7,953 nt of DNA from Betaproteobacteria bacterium (GTDB lineage Bacteria; Pseudomonadota; Gammaproteobacteria; Burkholderiales; Burkholderiaceae): the NCBI GenBank assembly GCA_009783065.1, contig WRHV01000025.1, positions 1-7,953 of the forward strand, read 5' to 3'. Below, piece after piece: positions 1 through 6,025 of this stretch. Position 1 is the stretch's first letter. The number at the start of each line of letters is the position of its first letter. The notes under the pieces were generated by a model. The model worked only from the letters and a program-made list of their open reading frames with translations, did not search any database and was not told the origin of the DNA. Made by a program: the position numbers and the translations under genes.

Positions 1-1079
1 CCAATCACAGTCGTCCCAAATGTTAATACCATGCCTGGAAACAGGGCACGTAAAAGACACCATGAATCCGTTTTCGCATCCGTATTGGAACGATTACACA
101 GAAAATAAATACCATAATCCTGTGCGACTCCAGCCAGGCTAGCGCCAAATACCAATGTCATGATATGAATCCGGTCATAAACCAGATAACAAACAGACAA
201 TGCCCCTCCCAAACCAACCGCCAGCGAAAAAGAAATCAGCAAAACCGGCTTTAAAGAACGGAAAGTCACCAAAATCAGGAGAATAATTCCGACCATCGAG
301 CCAATCCCGATAGTTGATATCTCCCAGGCAGCTTGCTCACTCGCTGCGGCAGCATGCAATACGACACCGCCCGTGAGAACTTCTACTTTTCCATTGATGT
401 CATAAGCCGCCTTTTTTGCTTCAGACAAGGCAGCAAGAACATCTTTTTGCTGCTCGATAGAAAAAGCAGGCACCTGAAGCATCAAGGGAAGAACAACATA
501 ATAATACTGCCCATTACTGACAAAAAGCTTACCATCACGTGTGCGGACAGGCGTTTCCTGTGCACGCTCCCGTATCCAGCCGCTAAATAAACCAAAAGGA
601 TCATCCTGCCATGCGCCAACCCTGAAATTACCCATAGTGGCATAAAGCGATGCCAATGCCGAATTTGTCCAGAACGCTGCCGGCTGCATTTCCAAATCCC
701 TGCGCTGTTTTGAAGTCAAAAGCCCCAGCCGGTGCTGATAAAAAAGATCAAGCCATTCACTTTGCGCCGTATCAATTGATGATGTACTGGGTTGTAACAA
801 GTCAGAATGGCGTGCCAACTTGCTAATATAGACATCTGCTGCCACCGTAGCCTGTTGCCAGTCCGGCGCACCGATAAGGACAATGACCCGTTGTTCGGTT
901 GCCTCAACCATATGCGCAAACGCTTTTTGCAGGAGAGGATCTCTATCCTGAACCGGTAGCAATGTCAGAATATCCGCATCCGTCCGGAGATGCCCGCCAT
1001 AAAACAGGTACAGATTATGAATCAGCAGAGCACCCATAACAAACGCCCATGCCACTACCAGTGCACGGCGTCTATTCAT
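1..1079 (-). CDS. MMPL/RND-family exporter, N-terminal part (3' end beyond window)
   Basis: Reading the minus strand from an ATG at 1079 gives 359 codons with no stop up to the window edge, so the C-terminal part is missing. The protein starts MNRRRALVVAWAF. A first membrane segment lies at about residues 6-24, followed by a large periplasmic domain (about 28-250). Further membrane segments lie at about 254-273, 278-301 and 306-327. The last one carries FGASLAGVAQDYGIYFL with D321-Y322, the Asp-Tyr pair that MMPL proteins use in TM4 for proton coupling. Family members are inner-membrane, proton-driven exporters of lipids and lipid-like products. In aryl-polyene clusters this position is held by the putative polyene exporter, usually of about 750-800 residues. 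The ATG overlaps the stop of the LolA-like gene by 8 nt and is preceded by a good Shine-Dalgarno. Family assignment is firm; the cargo is inferred from context. Confidence 0.93.
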   Translation of the reverse strand, partial: MNRRRALVVAWAFVMGALLIHNLYLFYGGHLRTDADILTLLPVQDRDPLLQKAFAHMVEATEQRVIVLIGAPDWQQATVAADVYISKLARHSDLLQPSTSSIDTAQSEWLDLFYQHRLGLLTSKQRRDLEMQPAAFWTNSALASLYATMGNFRVGAWQDDPFGLFSGWIRERAQETPVRTRDGKLFVSNGQYYYVVLPLMLQVPAFSIEQQKDVLAALSEAKKAAYDINGKVEVLTGGVVLHAAAASEQAAWEISTIGIGSMVGIILLILVTFRSLKPVLLISFSLAVGLGGALSVCYLVYDRIHIMTLVFGASLAGVAQDYGIYFLCNRSNTDAKTDSWCLLRALFPGMVLTFGTTVI

Positions 1080-1692
1080 ATTCTTTTACCTCTGCTGCCT
1101 GAAGGGCTTCCTGCCCCGCGCGTATATCCGAAAAAGAAATATTTATCCTATCGCCACTCTTTTCAAGGATCTCAACATTCTTGACATAAATGCCGCCTTG
1201 CAAAGTAATCTGGTTAATGACTTTGGCAAGCCCTGTCTGGCGGGCTCTTAACAACACAGACCATGTTTTGTTTTGGTTGACGCGCGCATCAATATCAAAC
1301 AGATTACCCAACTGGCTCAAATCGCCCGAAATAAGAGAGAAGAGCACGCTATTGATCATTTGCACCATAGGTTCCTGGTTAGCATCCAGCCTGGCTGTGA
1401 CCTGATTACCTTGCATCATGATTATCTCATTTTTCTTCAAGCGCATCGTACTCTGGAACGGTTTCAGGCTACGCCAGAGGATGCCTTTTTCTGCATGAAT
1501 GCAAAAACGGCCTTCCGAGCGAAGTGGCGCCTGGATTCCTTTTAGATATTTCTGCTGATCAAAGCGTCCACATAGAATATCCGGTTTACTGATGGTTGCC
1601 TGAATCTGTTCAAGCGGAGACGCTGCTTGAAGCGGGAGACAAAAAAAGGAAAAAAAGAAAGCAAAAAAGGGACATATCAGAGAAGGGCTCAT
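1072..1692 (-). CDS. LolA-like outer-membrane lipoprotein carrier protein
   Basis: The protein has 206 residues with an N-terminal signal peptide: a very Phe-rich hydrophobic core (about 5-20) and a likely cleavage near LQA-AS (after residue 23 or so), leaving about 183 residues, the usual size of a LolA fold. The body has the alternating beta pattern of the LolA/LolB-like family. Examples are a GRFDQQKYLKG strand near 42-52, a W-R-S-L-KPF segment near 73-79 and a late ITLQGG...INISFSDI region. Such periplasmic proteins carry hydrophobic cargo between inner and outer membranes. In aryl-polyene clusters one sits beside the MMPL exporter, so it probably hands the exported product to the outer membrane. 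The start is fixed: an in-frame TGA lies 27 nt upstream, and the ATG overlaps the thioesterase stop as ATGA. The signal peptide oddly lacks Lys or Arg before its core. The two Cys residues there are not in a convincing lipobox. No clear Shine-Dalgarno is visible, which fits translational coupling. Confidence 0.85.
   Translation of the reverse strand: MSPSLICPFFAFFFSFFCLPLQAASPLEQIQATISKPDILCGRFDQQKYLKGIQAPLRSEGRFCIHAEKGILWRSLKPFQSTMRLKKNEIIMMQGNQVTARLDANQEPMVQMINSVLFSLISGDLSQLGNLFDIDARVNQNKTWSVLLRARQTGLAKVINQITLQGGIYVKNVEILEKSGDRINISFSDIRAGQEALQAAEVKEYE
1088..1092 (-). promoter_or_regulatory. Shine-Dalgarno for the MMPL exporter
   Basis: GAGGT lies 8 nt upstream of the ATG at 1079, inside the last codons of the LolA-like gene. 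It is the clearest ribosome binding site in the window and supports the ATG that overlaps the preceding stop codon. Confidence 0.7.
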
Positions 1693-2123
1693 GGTAAAGG
1701 TAAACCAAGTTTTTCAAAAAGGACCGAAGGCGAAACAAAACACATTTCCCCGGTAACAGCATCAACGGCAACCTGGGTTGTTGTAGCGCGATTAATTCGC
1801 TGACCAGAGGCAGCATCCGTGATCAAGTATTCCATTTTCAGGCGATATTCCCACTCCACAATTTCAGCACGCACCCTAAGACGCTGCCCGAAAACCGCCG
1901 GGCCAATGTAACGAAGCTGCATATCAATAATCGGCCAAGCATAGCCAGAAGCCTTCATTTGCGCGTAGTTATAGTCAATCCTATCCAATAAGGCACATCG
2001 CGCAATTTCCAGATAGCGTGCATAATTACCGTGCCAGACAATTTCCATCGGGTCCAAGTCAAAAAACTGAACCTGGATTTCCGCATCTGCGATCCAGCGG
2101 CCTGTTTTTTGCGATTTACTCAT
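1689..2123 (-). CDS. 4-hydroxybenzoyl-CoA-type (4HBT) hotdog thioesterase
   Basis: From the ATG at 2123 the product is 144 residues, a normal length for a single-domain YbgC/4HBT thioesterase. The catalytic segment FDLDPMEIVWHGNYARYLE (about residues 21-39) matches the family pattern D-x-D...V-x-H-x-N-Y, with D24 in the place of the catalytic Asp and H31, N33 and Y34 following. The rest has the expected helix and beta strands of a hotdog fold. These cytoplasmic enzymes cleave acyl-CoA or acyl-ACP thioesters; here the likely role is release or proofreading of acyl/aryl-polyenyl thioesters, which is inferred from the neighbours. An in-frame GTG at 2150 would add nine residues and overlap the lyase by 35 nt. 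The ATG at 2123 is preferred because it has a GGAAA upstream and an 8-nt overlap like other junctions here. The gene ends in an ATGA overlap with the LolA-like gene. Confidence 0.92.
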   Translation of the reverse strand: MSKSQKTGRWIADAEIQVQFFDLDPMEIVWHGNYARYLEIARCALLDRIDYNYAQMKASGYAWPIIDMQLRYIGPAVFGQRLRVRAEIVEWEYRLKMEYLITDAASGQRINRATTTQVAVDAVTGEMCFVSPSVLFEKLGLPLP

Positions 2124-3663
2124 ACAATTTCCATGCGCGTTGCTGGACACATTCCAAAAGCCTTCTCAAATCAGGCTCAAGGCGTCGGTCTTCCTCAATA
2201 AAGGCAATTTCAGCACACAATGTATTGAACATATTTAACAAAGACGGCTCCAGCTTCATTGCCGGACTCACTTTGCAACGTAGCGAAACACCTTGCCTGA
2301 CTGTAATCAAAAGAGCAGACACAACCTGTTCAGCCAATTCAAGAACACGCAAACAATCACGAGAGGCAATGGTGCCCATGCTGACCTTATCCTGATTGTG
2401 ACACTCTGTGGAACGTGAAAAAACAGAAGCCGGCATAGTCAGCTTAAGGGCCTCTGCAGTCCATGCCGAAACACTGATCTGCAGTGCTTTCAGCCCATGG
2501 TTGATTTCTGCGCGCGCGCCATCTGCGCCGGAAAGATTCATAGGCAAACCCTGGTTATAGCGGGCATCCACCATGAGCGCCATTTGCCGGTCCAGCAAAT
2601 CAGCAATATTGGCAACCGTGTTTTTCATGCTATCCATGGCAAAAGCAATATGCCCGCCATAAAAATGCCCGCCATGCAGCACCTGCTCACCTTCTGCATC
2701 AATAATGGGATTATCATTGGCGCTATTAAGCTCGTTCTCAATCAACTGACGAAAGAAAGGCAACGCATCAACCAAAACGCCTATAATATGCGGCGCACAT
2801 CGTATCGAATAACGATCCTGCAAGCGCTTTCTTTCAGGTATCGTCCGGTTGCAAACCAGATCCTGGCGCAACCAGGCAGCCACTTTCTGCTGACCCGGAT
2901 GGGGTTTGACAGAAAACAGAGTCTCATCAAAATGGTTAGCATTGCCATCCAGGACAAATGACGCCATAGCTGTTACTCGTGTAGCGAGCCGGGCCAGATA
3001 TTCAGCCCGCAAATAAGCAATGCACGCCAATCCGGTCATGACAGCCGTCCCGTTCATCAGCGCCAACCCCTCTTTGGGGCGTAGTTTCAATGGGGTAATA
3101 TTAGCTTTTCGAAACGCATCGGCAGCAGGAATACAAGTATTATCTTTCCAGACCTCACGTTCCCCACATAACACCGCAGCAAGATAAGATAAAGGCGTCA
3201 GATCCCCACTAGCGCCAACCGAACCTTCTGACGGAATCAGGGGTAGAATATCTGCCTTAAACAACCTGACAATCTGCTCCAACAATTCATAACTGACACC
3301 AGAATAAGCCTTGCACAGCGAAGCCAGCCTTGTTGCCATCACAGCACGCGTTTGCTGTGGCGTCAGGTAGGTTCCCAAACCACAGCCGTGGTAAGTATAT
3401 AAGTGATGGGGCAACTCGCTCACCAAAGGCAAAGAAACGGGCACCGTGCAGGAATCACCATAACCCGTTGTCACACCATAGATTTGTCCTTCGTCGCGAA
3501 GCAATCTATCCAGAAAATCCGCTCCACGCCTGATAGCCTGACAAAACGCCGGATCATCTGAAAGATGAACCGATGCCTTATTCTCTGCAATATCAACCAC
3601 ATCTTCAATACACAAGGCATTTTGGCAAAAGCAAATTTCACGTGAAAAATTATTTTTATTCAT
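2116..3663 (-). CDS. Aromatic amino acid ammonia-lyase (HAL/TAL-like, MIO family)
   Basis: A full-length lyase of 515 residues. The MIO prosthetic group forms from A151-S152-G153 in GSVGASGDLTPLSY. The catalytic Tyr is Y62 in IYGVTTGYGD. Other active-site motifs are present: ALMNGT (N204), QDRYSIRC (282-289, with Y285 and R288), ENELNSANDNP (about 309-319) and LHGGHFYGG (about 329-337). The family eliminates ammonia from His, Tyr or Phe to give urocanate, coumarate or cinnamate in the cytoplasm. In aryl-polyene and flexirubin clusters the member makes the aryl-acrylate starter, usually from tyrosine. At the selectivity position the pair is Y91-H92, unlike the textbook Ser-His (HAL), His-Leu (TAL) or Phe-Leu (PAL) pairs, so the substrate cannot be read off directly. 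No histidine-degradation genes are nearby, arguing against a plain hutH. The ATG lies 6 nt after the acyltransferase stop in an AT-rich stretch with no clear Shine-Dalgarno; the 3' end overlaps the thioesterase by 8 nt. Confidence 0.95.
   Translation of the reverse strand: MNKNNFSREICFCQNALCIEDVVDIAENKASVHLSDDPAFCQAIRRGADFLDRLLRDEGQIYGVTTGYGDSCTVPVSLPLVSELPHHLYTYHGCGLGTYLTPQQTRAVMATRLASLCKAYSGVSYELLEQIVRLFKADILPLIPSEGSVGASGDLTPLSYLAAVLCGEREVWKDNTCIPAADAFRKANITPLKLRPKEGLALMNGTAVMTGLACIAYLRAEYLARLATRVTAMASFVLDGNANHFDETLFSVKPHPGQQKVAAWLRQDLVCNRTIPERKRLQDRYSIRCAPHIIGVLVDALPFFRQLIENELNSANDNPIIDAEGEQVLHGGHFYGGHIAFAMDSMKNTVANIADLLDRQMALMVDARYNQGLPMNLSGADGARAEINHGLKALQISVSAWTAEALKLTMPASVFSRSTECHNQDKVSMGTIASRDCLRVLELAEQVVSALLITVRQGVSLRCKVSPAMKLEPSLLNMFNTLCAEIAFIEEDRRLEPDLRRLLECVQQRAWKLYE
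2128..2132 (-). promoter_or_regulatory. Shine-Dalgarno deciding the thioesterase start
   Basis: GGAAA lies 4 nt before the ATG at 2123 (7 nt from the A of its GGA). It sits inside the last codons of the ammonia-lyase gene and favours this ATG over the in-frame GTG at 2150. Confidence 0.5.
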
Positions 3664-3677
3664 TTGAGTTTATTCAT
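3655..3677 (-). repeat. Short tandem-like direct repeat at the acyltransferase/lyase junction
   Basis: ATGAATAAA occurs twice on the minus strand, beginning at 3677 and at 3663, 14 nt apart. The second copy is the start of the lyase gene. The first spans the end of the acyltransferase gene (its TAA is inside the copy) and would start a five-codon reading frame ending TGA across the lyase ATG. The repeat is plain to see; any function is unknown. Confidence 0.6.
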
Positions 3678-4623
3678 TTTTATATTTCGAGCTATCCCAA
3701 AAATCATAAAAGTTGAACCATTGCATCGGTGTCTGAAGGCAATAATATTCCAGACGTCTGGCATATTGGGCAGCCAGTTCATCCAGGGCAATCTCCCTAT
3801 CCTTACGTGGTAGTCTGATTGCATCAGAAAAGGGTTCAAAATGAATTTCAGACATCCCATTCCGATGCAAAGTAAACATAAGAAAAACCGGACACCGCAT
3901 CAGGGAAGCAAGCACATAAGGGCCAACAGGAAAAGCGGCTCTCTTTCCCAAAAAAGATGCGGTAGCAACTCTGGGAGTCACAGAAACAGGTATGCGGTCG
4001 CCAGCAATCACGACACATTCTCCCTGTTGCATTTTTTCGGAAAGCAAAATAGCTGTGGCAGGCGAAATCTCGGTTACCTGCATCAGATTCAATTGGCTAT
4101 CGGGAGAAATCTGCTTGAGTAATTGGTTAAAAACCGGTGCGTGTTTCGTATGCACCAGCATCGTAATGCTAAGACCCGGTTTTTCCCTGGAAAGTATCTT
4201 GCATAACTCCAGATTACCAAAATGAGAGCAAATAAAAAGAACCCCCTGTCGTGCTGCCAGAGATTCTTGTAAGTGCAAAGGTACATTGACGGCAACTTGA
4301 CTGGTATCGAACTGCCCGTTCCACAACATCAATTTGTCGAGAATACTCTCGGCAAAAGTCGCAAAATGAATCAATACCTGGCGCATACCGGGCGTCCTGA
4401 CATCCTTTTTGGTGAGAGCCACCCTCGTCAGGTATTCTCTGGAAGCAGCTCTGGCATCTGGCTGTGTCAGCAAATACCAGCCCAGAACCGGGTAAAGAAA
4501 AAGCCTAAAAGGCCAGCGCCCAAAAATGCGGAAAATCCAGAAAAGAAAACGCATGCCGGCAACATAAGTCACTTCATGAATATGCGCCCAATGCCTGGAA
4601 GAAGGAGCATGCGGTGCGTTCAT
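3670..4623 (-). CDS. LpxL/HtrB-like lysophospholipid acyltransferase (LPLAT)
   Basis: The product has 317 residues, the usual length of the lauroyl/myristoyl (LpxL/LpxM-like) acyltransferase family. The N-terminus SRHWAHIHEVTYVAGMRFL is typical of the cluster-associated branch and supports the chosen start. A hydrophobic, membrane-anchoring segment follows at about 25-52. The catalytic H-x4-E motif is in CSHFGNLEL (H134, E139). A second conserved block is VVIAGDRIPV (about 204-213), and the C-terminus has QWFNFYDFW (301-309). Family members acylate lipid A precursors or lysophospholipids at the inner membrane. In an aryl-polyene operon the likely job is to transfer the polyenyl chain from an acyl carrier protein to a lipid or glycolipid acceptor; the acceptor is not shown by the sequence. 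The ATG overlaps the GT2 stop as ATGA, with only a weak GGGAA upstream. Confidence 0.93.
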   Translation of the reverse strand: MNAPHAPSSRHWAHIHEVTYVAGMRFLFWIFRIFGRWPFRLFLYPVLGWYLLTQPDARAASREYLTRVALTKKDVRTPGMRQVLIHFATFAESILDKLMLWNGQFDTSQVAVNVPLHLQESLAARQGVLFICSHFGNLELCKILSREKPGLSITMLVHTKHAPVFNQLLKQISPDSQLNLMQVTEISPATAILLSEKMQQGECVVIAGDRIPVSVTPRVATASFLGKRAAFPVGPYVLASLMRCPVFLMFTLHRNGMSEIHFEPFSDAIRLPRKDREIALDELAAQYARRLEYYCLQTPMQWFNFYDFWDSSKYKNE

Positions 4624-5375
4624 CTTCGTTCCCGCTTATGTCTGAGAAGCTGCGGCAAACGAATCAGCATACCCAGAAAAAGACGTGCATGCATGCAAGC
4701 TATCTGGAAATTATCTGACCAAAGCCGGAAATGCGAAACACCATCCGCAGGGTAACTAATCCGCGTCGGTAAATTGACCACATCCACGCCATCCCAGTAA
4801 AGACGCACAATAATATCGGAGTCAAAAGCCATTCGCTTACGAAGCGGTTGGCGAGTAATCAAGCGAATTACCGGCAGGATAGGATACACCCTAAAACCGC
4901 ACATGGAATCCTTGACTTTTAGGGAAAGCGTATTAATCCAAACCCAAACATGAGTCAGATAACGCCCGAAAAAACGTATTGACGGCACAGATTCATCATA
5001 AACCGGGTATCCGGTAACAATCGCATCCGGATGTTTGCGGGCATATTCCAGAAAAACCGGGATGTCATTCGTATCATGCTGGCCATCAGCATCAATTTGC
5101 AGGACATGGGTATATCCGTGGGAAACCGCATGCTGCATGCCTGTCAGGACAGCAGCGCCTTTCCCCTGGTTCCACGCGTGGCGAAGCAGGACAACCTCTG
5201 CGGGATATGATGCCGCGAGTCGATTCAATTCCTGCGCACAAACAGCCGAACTGCCATCGTCCACCAGCAAGCATGCGACACGGTAATTCAACACTTTGGC
5301 AAGCACCTGCCCAATTGCATGTTCATGGTTATACACAGGGATAAGGATACAGGGATTAAATACAGGTTTTTGCAT
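4620..5375 (-). CDS. Family 2 glycosyltransferase (GT-A fold, dolichyl-phosphate-mannose-synthase-like)
   Basis: The 251-residue protein has a complete GT2 catalytic domain. It shows the nucleotide-binding start IPVYNH (12-17), VDDGS (38-42), the NQGKGAAVLTGM loop (about 69-80) and the metal-binding DADGQH (95-100). A later acceptor-side motif is DSMCGFRVYP (156-165). The order and spacing match the DPM1/DPG-synthase-like branch. It has no transmembrane tail, but its basic, hydrophobic C-terminus (about 230-251, ending RHKRERR) may sit on the membrane. It should transfer a sugar from a nucleotide sugar to a lipid or polyene acceptor; donor and acceptor are not predictable here. It starts 18 nt after the methyltransferase-family gene with a poor Shine-Dalgarno, and its TGA overlaps the acyltransferase ATG. 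The pairing with that acyltransferase suggests they build one glycolipid-like head group for the aryl polyene (inference). Confidence 0.93.
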   Translation of the reverse strand: MQKPVFNPCILIPVYNHEHAIGQVLAKVLNYRVACLLVDDGSSAVCAQELNRLAASYPAEVVLLRHAWNQGKGAAVLTGMQHAVSHGYTHVLQIDADGQHDTNDIPVFLEYARKHPDAIVTGYPVYDESVPSIRFFGRYLTHVWVWINTLSLKVKDSMCGFRVYPILPVIRLITRQPLRKRMAFDSDIIVRLYWDGVDVVNLPTRISYPADGVSHFRLWSDNFQIACMHARLFLGMLIRLPQLLRHKRERR

Positions 5376-5393
5376 ACGATTACCCGGCCGGCT

Positions 5394-6020
5394 TTAAGTA
5401 TCAACAGTTTCTCTTGTAAAACGCAAAAGGGAATGGCAAAAACCGATATTATCCCTTGCCGATATGAGTACTAATCCAGCATGCTGACAAAACCGAATAT
5501 AATCTTCACTCTCATATATCTTACTGTTTCCGCTGGCAATCGCCGTAAAGTAAGGCGACGTATTGATCAAGCAATAAGAAGCAATATCATATTGCTGACG
5601 ATCCCAAAAAGTATCCATAATCAGCAGGTATCCACCTAGCGCCAGTGCTTCGGCTGCACGTTTGAAAATAGAAACAATAGCAGCCTCACCAAAACAGCTT
5701 AACAATTGACTCATCCAAATGACATCCATCCCGCCGGGAAAAAGCGCTTGATCATCCAACAAATTGATGGGATAAAAATGGGCTCGCTTTTCCAGATTTG
5801 CAGCAGCCAGTGTCGATTTAGCCAGCTCCAGTTGTTGCGGCAAATCGAGAAGATACAGATGTACCGCCTCATCTGCAGCCAGAATTTCGAGCATACCTCG
5901 TTTCCAGGCATAACGGACGCATTGAAAAACAACTGGGCCAAAAACCATTTTTTGCGCCTCAAAACGGGCCATAAAAGCAGATTGTCCATTAGGAGAAAAT
6001 TTTTTACTTTGCATGTTCAT
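5394..6020 (-). CDS. Shortened class I SAM methyltransferase-family protein, core apparently deleted
   Basis: The 208-residue protein looks like two ends of an aryl-polyene-cluster methyltransferase joined in frame. Residues 1-48 (FEAQKMVFGPVVFQCVRYAW, then RGMLEILAA) match the family's N-terminal dimerisation helix. From about residue 53 it matches the second half of the Rossmann domain: LLDLPQQLELAK (57-68, D59 the acidic residue after motif I), DVIWMSQLLSCF (99-110), LGGYLLIMDTFWDRQ (128-142) and YFTAIASGNSKIY (157-169). The family is normally about 340-350 residues. The missing middle, some 140 residues, would hold the winged-helix domain and the glycine-rich SAM-binding motif I (DVGGNTGKW-like). 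It therefore probably cannot bind SAM in the usual way and may be a decaying gene, though the frame is open. Codon use looks like its neighbours. The start may be the ATG at 6020 or the one at 6014, which has better ribosome-site spacing. Family by recall, not by search. Confidence 0.8.
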   Translation of the reverse strand: MNMQSKKFSPNGQSAFMARFEAQKMVFGPVVFQCVRYAWKRGMLEILAADEAVHLYLLDLPQQLELAKSTLAAANLEKRAHFYPINLLDDQALFPGGMDVIWMSQLLSCFGEAAIVSIFKRAAEALALGGYLLIMDTFWDRQQYDIASYCLINTSPYFTAIASGNSKIYESEDYIRFCQHAGLVLISARDNIGFCHSLLRFTRETVDT

Positions 6021-6025
6021 CTCTT
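6021..6025 (-). promoter_or_regulatory. Partial Shine-Dalgarno bearing on the methyltransferase-family start
   Basis: AAGAG directly abuts the ATG at 6020 but stands 6 nt before the in-frame ATG at 6014. The spacing favours the second ATG, which would shorten the protein by two residues. Confidence 0.4.

Noticed and set aside
1615..1692. Lipoprotein signal in the LolA-like protein (Cys7 or Cys18)
   Set aside because: The residues before each Cys do not form a lipobox, and a better ordinary cleavage site lies after about residue 23.
1689..2150. Longer thioesterase from a GTG at 2150
   Set aside because: It adds nine residues with no family match, overlaps the lyase by 35 nt, and the ATG at 2123 has a ribosome site and an 8-nt overlap like its neighbours.
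2116..3663. Lyase as hutH of histidine degradation
   Set aside because: No hutU, hutI or hutG neighbour is present, the selectivity pair differs from HAL, and the gene is embedded between acyltransferase and thioesterase genes of an aryl-polyene operon.
3660..3860. 66-codon minus-strand frame overlapping the acyltransferase end and lyase start
   Set aside because: It is an out-of-frame shadow of the acyltransferase C-terminus with no domain; only its last codons, at the direct repeat, are worth a note.
5376..5393. Terminator or promoter in the 18-nt gap before the GT2 gene
   Set aside because: The gap has a GC-rich GCCGGCC palindrome but no T run and no room for promoter boxes; transcription most likely reads through.
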